Positions 1-11,541 of a DNA stretch of 64,000 nucleotides are shown in pieces (position 1 is the first letter of the stretch; each line of letters begins with the position of its first letter). This DNA is from Chaetorhynchus papuensis (Eukaryota; Chordata; Aves; Passeriformes; Rhipiduridae). The notes under the pieces are model-generated. The model saw only the letters and a list, made by a program, of their open reading frames with translations, did no database searches and was not told the DNA's origin. Made by a program: the position numbers and the translations under genes. Where the stretch lies: positions 807,613 to 871,612 of the forward strand of contig VWYX01000275.1 of NCBI GenBank assembly GCA_013396525.1. Reading direction: 5' to 3'.

Positions 1-504
1 GTCTTTCAGCCTTCTGAGGTCTGATACAAAATTCAGAAATTTGGAATCACTTCATGTTTAGTAAGGGATGGCTGTGTTTCTTCTCCTGGAAGGGCAGGAG
101 TGCTCCTTGCTATTTATTTTTTCTGCTTTGTGCTCTCTGATTTTTAGCAGGTCTCACAAGCAATTCTTCACACCTCTTTCCTCAGTTTGGATCAACCTTG
201 TTCCTAGCAATAGTAGTTCTAGGCTGCAGTAGATGCCACCTGGCATTTTTCATAGGATGAATAGCATTTCATTCCTGAAACAAAGGGATGTTCTGCTGGA
301 CCCAGGATGCTTGTAACCCACCTGTTATCACTGAGTGCGGCCTCATCTTGCTACTGTTTACATAGCTAATCCAGCACAGCGGAGTGATGGCAGTTTTGGG
401 AATGTGTAATTCGTTTTTGAATTATGATAATGATGATAAATAGATCCTGGTTTTGTATAAACTTCAAATCATTGTGGATTTCTTGTCTGAAGTTAGATGT
501 CCCT

Positions 505-595
505 GTCTGTTGTGGGTTGGGGGGGGTGTGGTGGAACTGGCTGATCTTTAAGGTCCGTTCCAACCCAAACCTTTCTATGATTCTATGATTCTGTG
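505..595 (+). mobile_element. CR1 LINE, 3' terminal fragment
   Basis: The stretch carries the CR1 3' end signature: GATCTTTAAGGTCCGTTCCAACCC followed by TTCTATGATTCTATGATTCTGTG, i.e. the terminal tandem octamers typical of avian CR1. Only about 80-90 bases remain, as expected for strongly 5'-truncated CR1 insertions. It lies in a SOX5 intron, in the sense orientation. The left boundary is uncertain because a G-run (520-527) interrupts the match. Confidence 0.85.
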
Positions 596-1039
596 AGAGG
601 AGGCTGGAATAGCAATATCAGCAGGTTGCCAGTTTGTTGGGGGTCAGAGAAGAAAAAAACTACTTTGTTTCTTTGGAGGTTCCATAAATTCTTGCCCATA
701 AACTGAAAGACTCTGTAGAAAAGGTAAGTAGGTGCTTCCATCACAAGAAAAGCAGTAAGTCATCGACTGAATGCTTTCAAGCAAAACAACATGGGAATGC
801 TGCTTAGTCCCTTTCAAGTATTTAGTGATTGTTAAAGTGTTTCTCTATGTCAGGATTGGGGAAAATCAGGTGCTGTGTGTTTAATGGGAAGAGCATAGGA
901 CAGGAAATCACAACGCTGCTGACCTACAGTCAGACTTTTGCTTCTTGCCAGGGTGTTGCTGATCTCTTTCTGCTCTCCTAATACTGTTTTGTTTGGGTTT
1001 TTGAGGGGGGCAGTTGGGTGGTCTGTTTTTTTTTAATGG

Positions 1040-1425
1040 CTTGAGTTGGAAGGTATCTTAAAGATCATAGGCCACCAAACCCCCTGCCATGGGCAGGGAC
1101 ACCTTCCACTAGACCAGGTTGCTCAGAACCCCATCCAGCCTGGCCTTGAACACTTCCAGGAATGGGACATCCATAACTTCTCTGGGCAGCCAGACCCAGA
1201 GCCTCACCATCCTCCCAGCAGAGAATTTGTCCCTAACATTTAATCTAAACCTACTGCCTTTCAGTGTGAAGCCATTGCCCCTTGTCCTGTCACTCCAGGC
1301 CCTTGTAAATAGTCTCTCTCCATCTTTCTTGCCGGCTCCCTTCAGGTATTGAAAGGCCACAATTAGATCGCAGTAAAACCTTTTCTTTTCCAGGCTGAAC
1401 AATCCCAACTCTCATAGCCTCATAG
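1040..1425 (-). mobile_element. CR1 LINE, 3' fragment, antisense to SOX5
   Basis: The + strand shows the reverse complement of the CR1 3' region. It reads from the GATCTT / CATGGGCAGGGACACCTTCCACTAGACCAGG block near 1065-1120, through GAACACTTCCAGG and TCCCAGCAGAGAATTTGTCCC, to a TTCCAGGCTGAACAATCCCAAC block near 1390. The terminal octamers are missing or decayed at the left end. About 390 bases survive. The short open frames here are CR1 remnants, not host genes. Confidence 0.92.
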
Positions 1426-3990
1426 CGAAATACTGTTTCAGAGGCTCAGGCAAGGGCAGGCCTTAGACTTATTATTCCCTTTGTGCTTTTTAGACTTAAA
1501 ACATTTCTGAACATTAACACAGAAAAGTACAGCTGGCTGTTTTGATCTTCTTTTTCAAGAGCAATGTCATGCAGTTCTTTTTATGCTGCCATTTTATCGT
1601 TGCTGGTTGAATTACACATTTAAGTAGCAAGGAGTAAAGTGTCACCATGTTAAAAGGGTGGTTTCAGCGCTCATCATGTTCCAGTTCTCCGAAGAGCCAC
1701 CTCCATGTGCGGGGCTGCACAGAGCAGCCCGGGAGCTCCATGCTCATCTGGCATTCCTTCACGGCCCCTCTTCCATCACACCTTTTCTCCCTCACTTCAT
1801 CCAGCATGGCTGTACCTCAAAATGTAAAACTCTGCCCAAGGTGGATTGCGGCAGAGCATCTGTAGGAGGGTTAAGTCAGGCTCTGATGAACGAGCCATAC
1901 CTGGAGTATGCCTTGCTGATAGCATTCTGAAGTATCCACTGACCTCAGGACTCAATCAGATCATGTCAGCAGAGTGTGCTTGGGAATGGAACTGCCTCCA
2001 ACTCCAAGAGCTGTGTTTCCTGCATAAAGAAAAAGCTGTTAAGCCCATGCCCTTTGCACTCTCAGCTCTGTTTCTGTAAGAGGTTTACACATGCTTCAAA
2101 AAAAGTCTTCAACAGAGTAACTCCCCTCCACCATATCACAACAAGAGAAAATGTTCTTTTATATTCTAGCTTGGTGGCAGTGTTTTAAAATTATTCCTAA
2201 CATAAAAATTTTTGAACTCTAGCACTATGAAGTTGACGGTAAATAGATTGTTTTTCTTCTGAGGAAAAACTGTTGATTTCCATTATATATCTACAATCCA
2301 TTTGGAAGAAATACAAAGTGAACTTATTCCTGACTTTTTGACTTCTGACAGGCTGCTTTGGAAATGAGAGCTGAGTTAAAAATGGTGGATCAAAGAGTTT
2401 GGTAAAGCTAAATGCCTGAACAGTTCAGGTGCTTATTTGAAGCTTCTCCAAGCTTTCTGGATCTGCTGTGCCTGGTAGTGTTATGGAACCCCTTTTGCTT
2501 GGGATAGGCTGAGTCTGTTGCATGAGCTTTTCCTGCAAAAGCCAAGAGGTAAACTCATTTTGCATGCTTTCCGTGGTGAAGTGTCAGGGTATAGACAGAG
2601 TACCAGGAGTGTGAAAGGGTTTCATAGTGAAAATGAAGGTGAGGAATAGGAGAGTTAACCTCATGTTCCCTAAACTCTGTAAGCATACAAAGTTGAGCAG
2701 ATTAGCCTTGTTTCTAACTCTTCCTGAGAAAATCTTTGTGCAGTGGCTTACATGAATTTGAACCATTCTTTGAATTGCAGATGCAGGGACATCATGTTAC
2801 AGGAATCATTTTTGTATTCGCATTATTCTCTTTTCTGTTTTCTTCCGTAATGCAACCCAGTGACATTATTAGGCTACATGGAACAGTTGCCATGTGAAAA
2901 CTGAAAGTTTTTTTTAGTTTATTGATCTTTTACAGTCAACAGGAGTGGAATAGAGCAAGGAAACAGAAATCTTTTCTTTCAGGAAGAAGCTCAAAAGAAT
3001 TCTTTCGACTGAGCCACTTCATTATCATGCTGTATCATGTCATTTTCTTAGCTTTGCAAAAGGCACAGCACCTGAGATTTGGAAATGTTAGTATTGCTTC
3101 CCTGAAAAATGTATTTTTAAATATATGATTGTCAGGGAGATAGAATGCTCATGAGAAAAAGTCATTGGGAAAACAAAAACAGTTGGAAAATGGAACACCT
3201 TTGTGTTTGTAAAGTCAAACAATTCAGGGGGAAGTGAGGTGTTTTGAAGAGAACATCGGAATTAATTGCCCTAGCATGTTGTTCTGGCAGTGTCTTTAGA
3301 CACCACTGCAGCCTGACAGATTAACTGGCAGCACACACCAGCCTGTTGCAATCCAGGGTTCACAGTTAGTTCTGACAGATGAATGATGGACAGGGTGTTA
3401 GTAGGGTTGGACAAAACAGTCTGGACAAGAACACAAACTGCTGCCCAAGGATCATGCTTAAATCAGGCTGAATGTTTCCCAAGGCCTGGATAAGTTTGAA
3501 CTGTAGGGTGGTTTTTTTCCTATGGGCTGCTTCCTAAATTGCTGCCTTTTAAAAAAGAAACAGGGCAAAGCCATCCATGTCTCTGCACTTTGATTTCAGG
3601 CTAGAAATAGAGTGAAACAATAAATGCATTGCAAAAGACCATGCATCACCCAAACTTCCAGGCCAGCTTTGCAGTCTCAGGGACATAGAGAGCTGAAGTA
3701 TTCTTCAGATGTGCAACCAATTTCATCACGCCTAACTAAGCCAATCTTTTCAACACTATGGAGTTTGCTTATCACTAGCTAATAAGCAAGTTTTAAAAAG
3801 GACTTTATGGTAGAGTCTGTAACCATATCTCTTCCAGAAAAAGCATTATTTATTCTTCAATACATGGCTCAGTAAACTGTTGTGAATAGCTGTCTAGCTT
3901 CCCTATCAACCTCCTAAATCACATACAAACTTTGGAGATACAATATTTAAATATTTTCCTGATCCAAATCCTGTCATCTTGCCCACATAG

Positions 3991-4099
3991 GACAAAACAA
4001 CACTGGAGACCCTGACTCAGCAGCTGGCAGTAAAACAGAGTGAAGATGGGAAGTTCAGCCACACAATGATGGATTTCAACATGAGTGGAGACTCTGATG
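3991..4099 (+). CDS. SOX5: SOX5 coding exon (fourth from last): linker before the HMG box
   Basis: This exon encodes 36 residues plus one base, from DKTTLETLTQQLAVKQ to MMDFNMSGDSD. It matches the SoxD segment just upstream of the HMG box in SOX5. It is preceded by the acceptor CCCACATAG and followed by GTCAGT. The last base (g) joins the first two of the next exon to make the Gly of the SGDSDG-SAGV junction, so the exon starts in phase 0 and ends in phase 1. The donor is unusual in having C at +3 instead of A or G. By comparison with SOX5 proteins of about 763 residues, it begins near residue 497. The 5' boundary is set by the acceptor and frame and is slightly less certain than the others. 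Confidence 0.9.
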
Positions 4100-4987
4100 G
4101 TCAGTACAAATGGCTTTTCCTTATTTCCAGGTTTGTGTGTGCGTATCAACGGCATCTGAGGGAGAATCCAAGTTCTTTGGAGGCCTGTGAGGAGTACGAT
4201 CTGTTATCAATAAGTGGCTGTGAAACAAGGCAGGAAGAAGTGATTCATCATGGGGTGTTTTAAGTCTGGAGATGATTTTTAGCCTTCCCTCTGTCCACTG
4301 AAGGTCTCAAGATGGGACCAAAAATGTATTTCTGATAATAAAAGGGACTAAAGAAGGCAAATATATGTGGGGTAAGTGAGATCACGCAGGGAATCCATTA
4401 AGTGTAGACCTGATCCTCCGTAAGTGCTGTGTTCTCTGCATCTGAGGGAGCTCTATTGGTTTGATGAATTGAGCATAATATTTATTTGTTTCTCTGCTAG
4501 TGCATATATTGTTAAGGAGATGTAAGCACATAAACAGGCAAGTATGTAAATTCTCATTTGCTGGTTATAGAATTGCTTAAGAAGAAATCCCTAGTATTGC
4601 CATCTATCACCCCCTTTCTGTCACAGAAAAGGTAGAAGATAGGTGACATAATATGACCAGCATTCTGTAAGCAAGAAAGGAAGAAAATAAAAAGTAAACC
4701 TGCATTGATAAGTATATATTTGGTTTGTGTAATTAAGCAGTAAAAGATGACTTAGAAAAGCTGTTTAATGCTTTATATTAAAAAAAACCATCAAAACTCT
4801 TCATCAGGTCTATACTGTGTGATACTGAATCAATAGAATAACTAACTAGGCAATATACAATATATTAACCATTAACCTATTGTGAACACTTACTCATTGA
4901 ATGTGCAGCATCTGACCTGGGTTATTGATGGCAAAGGAAGCTGCATACAGAAATACAAGCTGGAAATGTTTTCCTCTTGCTTTTTAG
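4100..4987 (+). other. SOX5: SOX5 intron, 888 bases
   Basis: This intron runs from GTCAGT to a TTGCTTTTTAG acceptor and sits between phase-1 exon ends. It is AT-rich. I see no repeat or small RNA in it. The upstream exon frame stays open to 4263, but nothing suggests that this extension is used. Confidence 0.9.
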
Positions 4988-5161
4988 GAAGTGCAGGAGT
5001 TTCAGAGTCTCGGATTTACCGGGAATCCCGAGGGCGTGGTAGCAATGAGCCCCACATCAAGCGCCCAATGAATGCTTTCATGGTGTGGGCTAAGGATGAA
5101 CGGAGGAAGATCCTTCAAGCCTTCCCTGACATGCACAACTCCAACATCAGCAAGATACTAG
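4988..5161 (+). CDS. SOX5: SOX5 coding exon (third from last): N-terminal half of the HMG box
   Basis: The exon encodes SAGVSESRIYRESRGRG, then the start of the HMG box: NEPHIKRPMNAFMVWAK, then DERRKILQAFPDMHNSNISKIL. The RPMNAFMVW core is the DNA minor-groove contact and wedge region found in all SOX proteins. SESRIYRESRGRGSNEP is typical of SoxD, and the SOX5 version rather than SOX6. The acceptor is TGCTTTTTAG and the donor is CTAG-GTAAGA, a strong match to consensus. The exon is 174 bases and begins and ends in phase 1. It supplies helix 1 and part of helix 2 of the HMG domain; the intron then splits the domain at Gly (ILG-SRW). Confidence 0.98.
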
Positions 5162-5459
5162 GTAAGAATGATAGAGCACTGCTCTTCCAGAGCGAAGTTT
5201 GAAAAGTTGAGCTGAGCACCTGACACAACACAATTGCTTCCTTCTCTCTTGCTCTTTAGTCATTGCACCAAGGACACCAGTAATATGAGCTTCCCGTGTG
5301 CTGCCCAGCAGTATGCATTAACCGCAACCTGAAATGTTCTTGTGTCTTTGTATTTATTGAGATTGTGGTGGTGATTTTGCTGTGCACAGAGGAGAGACGG
5401 AGTAGCCCATAGTTCCCAAGTTTTCCTTTCTAAATATGGGGGTTATGTTTCTCCTTTTT

Positions 5460-5640
5460 CAGAGAGTGGTAACTTCACCACACTGCCACAACTTCTCCAG
5501 TAGGATGAACAGTGGCTTAGCCAGTTCATCTGTCAGTTCCCTCAGAACCTGCTGATGCATCTCAGCAGGTCCCATGGACTTGTGCGCCTTCAGGTTCTTG
5601 AACCTGATCTTTCCTACAGTGTGTGGTTCTTCATTCTTCC
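5460..5640 (-). mobile_element. CR1 LINE ORF2 fragment (reverse transcriptase N-terminal region), decayed
   Basis: The minus-strand translation includes KSMGPAEMHQQVLREL, then ELAKPLFILLEKLWQCGEV. This is the start of the CR1 reverse transcriptase domain, where the usual form is K(S/A)xGPDGxHPxVLREL...PLSxIFExSWxxGEVP. The match stops after GEV, so the copy is truncated on the left, and the frame decays on the right near an A-run at 5667-5680. It is an internal LINE piece rather than the usual 3' tail, so it is probably old. It is antisense to SOX5. Confidence 0.85.
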
Positions 5641-6099
5641 ATATATTGAAAAGAATCCTGAAATTTAAAAAAAAAAAAAAATGATTGCCATATTCTCTGC
5701 TCTTCACATCCTGAAAAATATTTATCATGAACATTGTCCTCTAAATCTCCTGCCAAAGTCCTCCAACTTTTCACTACTTGATCAGATTCTCAGGACCACG
5801 TTCTGTCCAAAGTTACTCCTCTTTGATGTGCTGGCTGATAACAGTAGGTGACTAATGAGGCTCACTGAGGCAAATGAATTACTTTCCTGCAGAAAAATAA
5901 TACATCTGTGACCAAAGTAGAGATATTGCATTTTAACTGATAAAAACAGCTACAGTGTCTAAGCATACCTCAGGCCAGTGGCTAAGCAGGGAACATGTAT
6001 ACTTGTGCTGCAGATCTCACTGATTTTGCAGGCTACTCGAGAGATGTAGTGCAATTATAATGGCAGCATTAACCAGCTCCAGGGCTGAAAAATATGCCG

Positions 6100-6440
6100 A
6101 GTTTAGACTGGTCAGAGGTTTGAGGCTTACCTTGATTAGAGTGGTATTATGAAAAGTTAGCAGGGTGCAAGTGGAAATGAGATAAATTGGTTGGAGAAGC
6201 AAAATGTATTGCCATGGATGGTAGATGTGATGATAGTAACCCATGATTTAAAGGATGGTATGAGATGATTAGATTAGTTATGGGAACAGGATTAGAAGGC
6301 TAAATTGGTTATGTTGATGGCAAAATAACCTTATACTGGTTAAAAGGGATTATACTGGTCAGAGGTGTATGATGTGATTAGCTGGAGGACAGGACAGTAA
6401 TAGTTTTGGTCTGTTTCTGAATTGAGAGTAGACCTGGTTA
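6100..6440. repeat. Degenerate GGTTA/GATTAG-rich repeat zone
   Basis: Similar phrases recur: ACTGGTCAGAGGTTTG at 6107, ATACTGGTTAAAAGGG at 6333 and ATACTGGTCAGAGGTGTATG at 6353, each lying among GATTAG or TTGATTAG words. The + strand is strongly purine/T biased with few C. It looks like a decayed minisatellite or slipped sequence. Boundaries are approximate. Confidence 0.4.
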
Positions 6441-9400
6441 AACCTGTTTTTAAATAATCAGCTTCAGAAATCTACAAGATCATTCTGAATGGCCCTTTTC
6501 ATATAGAAAGTACAAAGAGAGCTTGATGTTTTCCCTCTTAACTGATTGTTTTGGATAACAACCTCCGACAGCACGCCGCTAATTCATTCTGCTTAAAACA
6601 GGCGCTTGAGCTGGGCTGACATTTTACGCAGTCTCTGGGGATCCTGGTTGACATTTTAAAGGGCTTCTAAGCATTTTATAATACCCTAAAATCTGGTTTT
6701 AATAAGCCATTCTGCTGAAATTGTTAACATAAGGAATCACCTTTTACTATTTGGCGCTAGATCAGGGAGATATGGAGACATCTTTTTTTGATTAGATATA
6801 CAGTAGTTGAAGTAAAATGTGCAAATTCATTACAGATCCTGTTGAGGTGACAGACAGTATAGCTGACTCCAAACTCTCTGTTTTGCTGCCAGATATGGGG
6901 AAAAGCAAGGTCTGAGACAGTGAAAGATGATGTTTCTGTTTCTTTACAGCATCACATTTGATTTTTTTCGTTCTACCTGTGCAACAGAGAGGGATGTCCT
7001 GGCATCTTCCTTCTTGACAGAAACCTTACAAAGGTCTTCCCTCAACTGCAAAAGGCCAGTCTTTTGAAGTCAGCAGGGGAGCTGTCTGTTAACTGGCGTA
7101 GGGTGACCAGCCAAAAGCTCGCAGTTCAGCTAGGTATTAGGGTCTCCTTATTAGAAAGCCACAATATTTCCTTCCCATTTTTCCAGCAGCACTGCTACAC
7201 ATTGAGGTCAGAGAGCTCATTGTCATGCAGAGTAGCTTAGATGGAGTTCACACCAATTGAGGGTCATTCTTATAGTAAAATCAGAGGAGGTGCCCTTCCC
7301 AGCACTAGAATTCTCTAGGGATTATGTTTGACACTGTGGTATTATGTTTTGAGCATAAAAATTAGATACATGGATTTTTCACTAAATTCATCTGTGCATA
7401 CGTTTGTCATCCATCTGTTCATTGCAACTTAAACTCATGGATAATGATTTTTTTAGTAAATTGTTTAAAAAGTGCTAAAATGGGGCTGTTGGACCCTATG
7501 AATTTAATAATGCATTGTTTAGATATTTTGGTAAGTATTTTAATTAATTTCACTGAGAAATCAGCATAAAGATTTTCAGAAGAAATTAAGTTAATTACTG
7601 GCTTCAGAAATTCTCTTGTAATGTATACCTGTGTTTAAACAAATGTATACTCATACCTATATATTATACAAGTGTTTGTGTATGTGAGAGTGTTTTTTAA
7701 ACATAAAATCAGCCTGATTCAGGTACTCAGACTGAAAAATGTCAGTCTGATGGACTGAAAGTTAGAGAATGTTGCAAACAGCTGAAAATTCTTGTCAGAG
7801 AAACTTGGCTTAAAATCAGCGGTAAGCAGAGCTGTGAGCATACACGTTTGTGAATAAGCATAAGTGTCTAGGCATGGGTGGGGACATCTCTTTTCTGCCC
7901 TGGACTCAAATACTTGCCCTCTCCAGATGTTTTCGCAGTCACACAGCTGTGTGGGCACAGCTCCGACTGCCCTAGCTCAGTTTAGGGGCAGGAGCTGTGC
8001 TCAATGCTGCAAAGTCTTTGAATTTGCTTTTTTCCCCTAAATACTTCAGCCACCACATCAGGGAGAATTGTGCAAGAATCCTGCTTGTCCTTATGCATAC
8101 TTTGAGGGAGGGGAATGGGCATACTTGACCCACTCAAAGCTTTCCAAAACAGATGGTGAGCAGAAAGCTCACCCAAGAGTGTCAATCTTCCCTTTAAAAG
8201 TTTCTACAATCACACCTTGTTTGGGCTTGGATTTGGCATTGTGCATAGGTACCCATGCCTGCCTGTGTGTGTTTATAGACACATAAAACTTACTACAAGC
8301 ATATTTTGTCCAAATATAAGTTATTTTTAAAAAGTTTTAATGCGTCAATTGATGGTACTCATTCATAGCTTACCCTGCGGGTGGAAATTCAAAGATCAGA
8401 GTTATATATCCTTCAAAATTTCAAAATTTCAGATTAAGACTGTTCAGAGAATTGATTGCATTATGTAAATTACTAAGAAAATGTGTGAAAATTATAAAAT
8501 GTAAAGAACGATATTTTATCATCAGAAAATATGCCCTTTTTTAAAATTTACTTTGACAGCATTGTTTGTTTAATTATGTATGATACTTCAAAACATACTA
8601 GTCAATTATATTTAGTATATGTTGTAAAAACAGTAAAGTCGTAGTAAGAGGAGGTATCACTGCAGAAGGCAGCTAGTAAAAATTTTCTGGGAAGACAGGT
8701 GAAACTGCCAGGATTTTTGTTGTATTTCAGCATGCAGCTCAGGAAGAAAAGGTATAACGAATGACATTTATGTAATAAATATTGTATGTGTAACTATATA
8801 TACAAATATTATGCATCAAAATTTCCCTTCTTATGGCCCTGATCCTGCAAAGACTTATGGTGTTTGCCTAACTTCACCCACTACTTCTTGTCATGTGAGG
8901 GGGTAGGAATCTGCCTGCCCAGACGTGACTGTAGGTTTTCAGCAAGTGAACTGGCCCAGCAGAAGAGAAACTGTGCTGGAATAGAGCATTTTCATGGTAG
9001 TTTTGCAACAGCTGACTTTAATTTCTACCTTTCTGTCCATCCATCCGTCTGTCTCAAATATGTGTGAGTCCCTACATTTACAGCATATAAAGCAAATGTC
9101 AAGATTTGTTTAAAGACCGAGGTTTTCAACTTTTCTATTCATTAAAAAAAACTGATGCAGCATCAGGAAGAGGAACTGGGGCTGTTTTCCTAGGGTCTTC
9201 AGCAGGTCTGTGATTAGACAACTCTAGATTTAGGCTAACTATTAGGATTTTCTTTGCTGAAACACCAGTGTGTCAGTGCCTACAAGGCAGAATTTGAAAG
9301 CACCACCCACATCTGGGCATCTTCCAGAGCTCATCTGCTTTTTCCTGAATTCTTAACATTGTTCAGCACAGGCCCAATCTGTATTTCCTTCATATGCAGC

Positions 9401-11324
9401 ATTAGTTGGTGTGCAGTGTTCTGACAGTTTCCATGTGTTCATCACTGTGTCATTCATCCCCAAATCCAGGAGTTACTACATGTGGAAAGTCAGTGTCATT
9501 TTTCTAGCCACTCTCTGTGTCAGAAAAAGCTTGGAATAATTTGTCTGCAGGAGACAAAGCTGCTGAGCAGGATTCTGGTCACAGGGGTGCTGCCCTATGT
9601 AACACAGAGCCCTGCCACAGATCCCCAGGCATAGACACTACGTCTCCATGGCATAAGAAGTGACGCGCAGGAGTGTCAGTCCAAACCCTAAAAGCCATCT
9701 AGCCATGCACTTACGGTGCTAGGCCTAAGCTATTAACAATGTCATTGAACAGTTTCCCATTCCAGGACTAGCTGGGGGGATCTCTGCATGCTATAGGTTG
9801 TAAACATCATGAAAAATGATGGTTTTGACTTCAAAGCAGTATTTGCTAAGAAAGGCATGTCCATTGCTCCTCTTCAGGACAAAGACATCATTGTTTATGC
9901 ATTGCTTATCTCTGGATGTGAGGTCAGGCGGTACCAGCTCTTCTCTCCAGAAGGCCAGGCTGCAGCACAGAGTAAACATTCAAAAAGTAATGGGGAAAAT
10001 GGTGTCAATAATCAGAAGGGGCCTTTCTAGAGGGAATGGAACTTTTCTTTCCTGGGGAAAGGATAACTGCTCTCTCTCTCTACTGCGAGTCTTGGGGGTA
10101 CAGTTGGATAAGACCAGCCTGAGTAATCGCATGAGCTAAGTACAGTGTAAGTAACCATAAAAAATGAGGAACAAGAGGAAGTCAAGTATGACATGTGACA
10201 TTATGAACCCATTAAATTGAGAAACTATTCAAACATTTTTCCAGTGGGAAAATTGACTATTTTCCAATAAAGTTTTCTTTCTAGGCCACAGATTTCACGG
10301 TTTGAACTATTCCTGTTACTTGAAATGTATCTTACCCTGAAGCACTGCTATATTTAATGGAAAAATAAAATAAGGCAACTGATTCAAGAACTTTTACTTT
10401 CTGCTCCCATATTGTATCCTTTAAGAAATATTGGTTTATAACTTTCAGCAGGCATTTGAAAACAATTTTGAAGTCTTCACTATATCCCTATCTCAAATAT
10501 TCACATTAACATAGGCAGGAAACAAGGCTGCCAGCAATGAAGCCATAGTGCAGCTCTGGGGAGAGATGTGCCAGTACCCCAGTGCTTTTTCCTTCATAGC
10601 ACACAGTAAATTCTTTAAGTTGGGGCTGGCAGTGTTTCCCAGGACTTGGTCTTGGAATTAAAACCCCACTGACACTTATGGGATAGTTTATAGGTTTAGA
10701 GGCATTGCTTTAGGGTCTTTGCAGGCTCCTGTACCTGACTGCAGAGCATTTACAGTCAGGTCCTATTCTGCTTCTCACCAACCTGGGAACCAGAAAGACC
10801 CAGTGTTTGTCAGGAATGATTAAGCTGTGGGCATGTTCATACCCAGATCTGATGCCTTGATCCAGCCATGGGTCACAGTGACCAGACATGGAGTAGAGCC
10901 TTCTCTGAACAGGAGGTGTAAACAGGCACATGGCCGAGGGAAAGTGTGGGGTCACAGCAGAGCAGACTGTGTGTCCATTCCTCCAAAATACACTGCCTTG
11001 TTTCCTGAAACAAAGTGTCAGGGATTGCCCATTATTGGGATAATGGTTTTACTGCCTACCTGAAAGGTATTATAAGATAGATAAATTTCAGTAAAATATT
11101 GAGTCAAAGTTTCCAGTGCCATCTCTCTCTGCATCTTGGCCATACCCAGGAGGTTTATCAGTCAAATACAAACAAGACCTGAGCCCTATCTAGAAGCTCT
11201 GACAGATTTCCAGCCCAAAGCAAAATGGCCTTAGGTGTCTTGTTCTGGGTGACCTACTTGTTTCTCTGCCTTTCAGTGTTTGGGGATGAGTAGCATCTCA
11301 TCTTTTTTTTTTCCTTGGTGACAG

Positions 11325-11541
11325 GATCTCGCTGGAAAGCTATGACAAACCTAGAAAAGCAGCCATACTATGAGGAGCAGGCCCGGCTCAGCAAACAGCA
11401 CCTGGAGAAATACCCAGACTACAAATACAAGCCCAGGCCGAAGCGTACCTGCCTTGTAGATGGCAAAAAACTACGCATTGGCGAGTACAAGGCCATCATG
11501 CGCAACAGACGCCAGGAGATGAGGCAGTACTTTAATGTTGG
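11325..11541 (+). CDS. SOX5: SOX5 coding exon (second from last): C-terminal half of the HMG box and post-box segment
   Basis: The exon begins by completing the split Gly (g-ga), then encodes SRWKAMTNLEKQPYYEEQAR, LSKQHLEKYPDYKYKPRPKR, TCLVDGKKLRIGEYKAIM and RNRRQEMRQYFNVG. The first part completes the HMG box: helix 2/3 and the basic KYKPRPKR tail, which in SOX proteins carries a nuclear localisation signal. The second is the highly conserved SoxD sequence after the box. The acceptor is TTCCTTGGTGACAG with a run of T before it. The donor is TTGG-GTATGG, leaving phase 2. The exon is 217 bases with no stop or frameshift. Reading through the donor would continue open to 11824, but the spliced join to the next exon gives the known protein, so the extension is not real coding sequence. 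Confidence 0.98.

Larger units (their letters stand above)
1..3990 (+). other. SOX5: SOX5 intron (3' part) upstream of the first exon seen
   Basis: This stretch precedes the first recognisable SOX5 exon and ends in an acceptor, TTGCCCACATAG at 3979-3990. I searched it for the SOX5 coding segment that should come next upstream and did not see one, so that exon lies outside the window. It contains two CR1 fragments, annotated separately. The remainder is unremarkable AT-rich intronic sequence. The short open frames in it (for example 1658-1930) have no protein-like composition and are treated as chance. Intron assignment is an inference from the downstream exon. Confidence 0.8.
5162..11324 (+). 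other. SOX5: SOX5 intron splitting the HMG box, 6,163 bases
   Basis: It runs from GTAAGA to an acceptor with a long T-rich tract at 11300-11324. It contains an antisense CR1 reverse-transcriptase fossil (5460-5640), a purine/T-rich degenerate repeat zone (6100-6440) and a block near 6540-6800 that looks like conserved non-coding DNA. Elsewhere I see only AT-rich intronic sequence. Open frames such as 9816-10139 have no recognisable protein features. Confidence 0.92.

Noticed and set aside
1109..1408. 99-codon minus-strand frame resembling a protein fragment
   Set aside because: It lies wholly inside a CR1 3' fragment and is not a host gene.
1..3990. Search for an additional upstream SOX5 exon
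   Set aside because: No stretch translates to SoxD sequence with flanking splice sites; the preceding exon must lie before this window.
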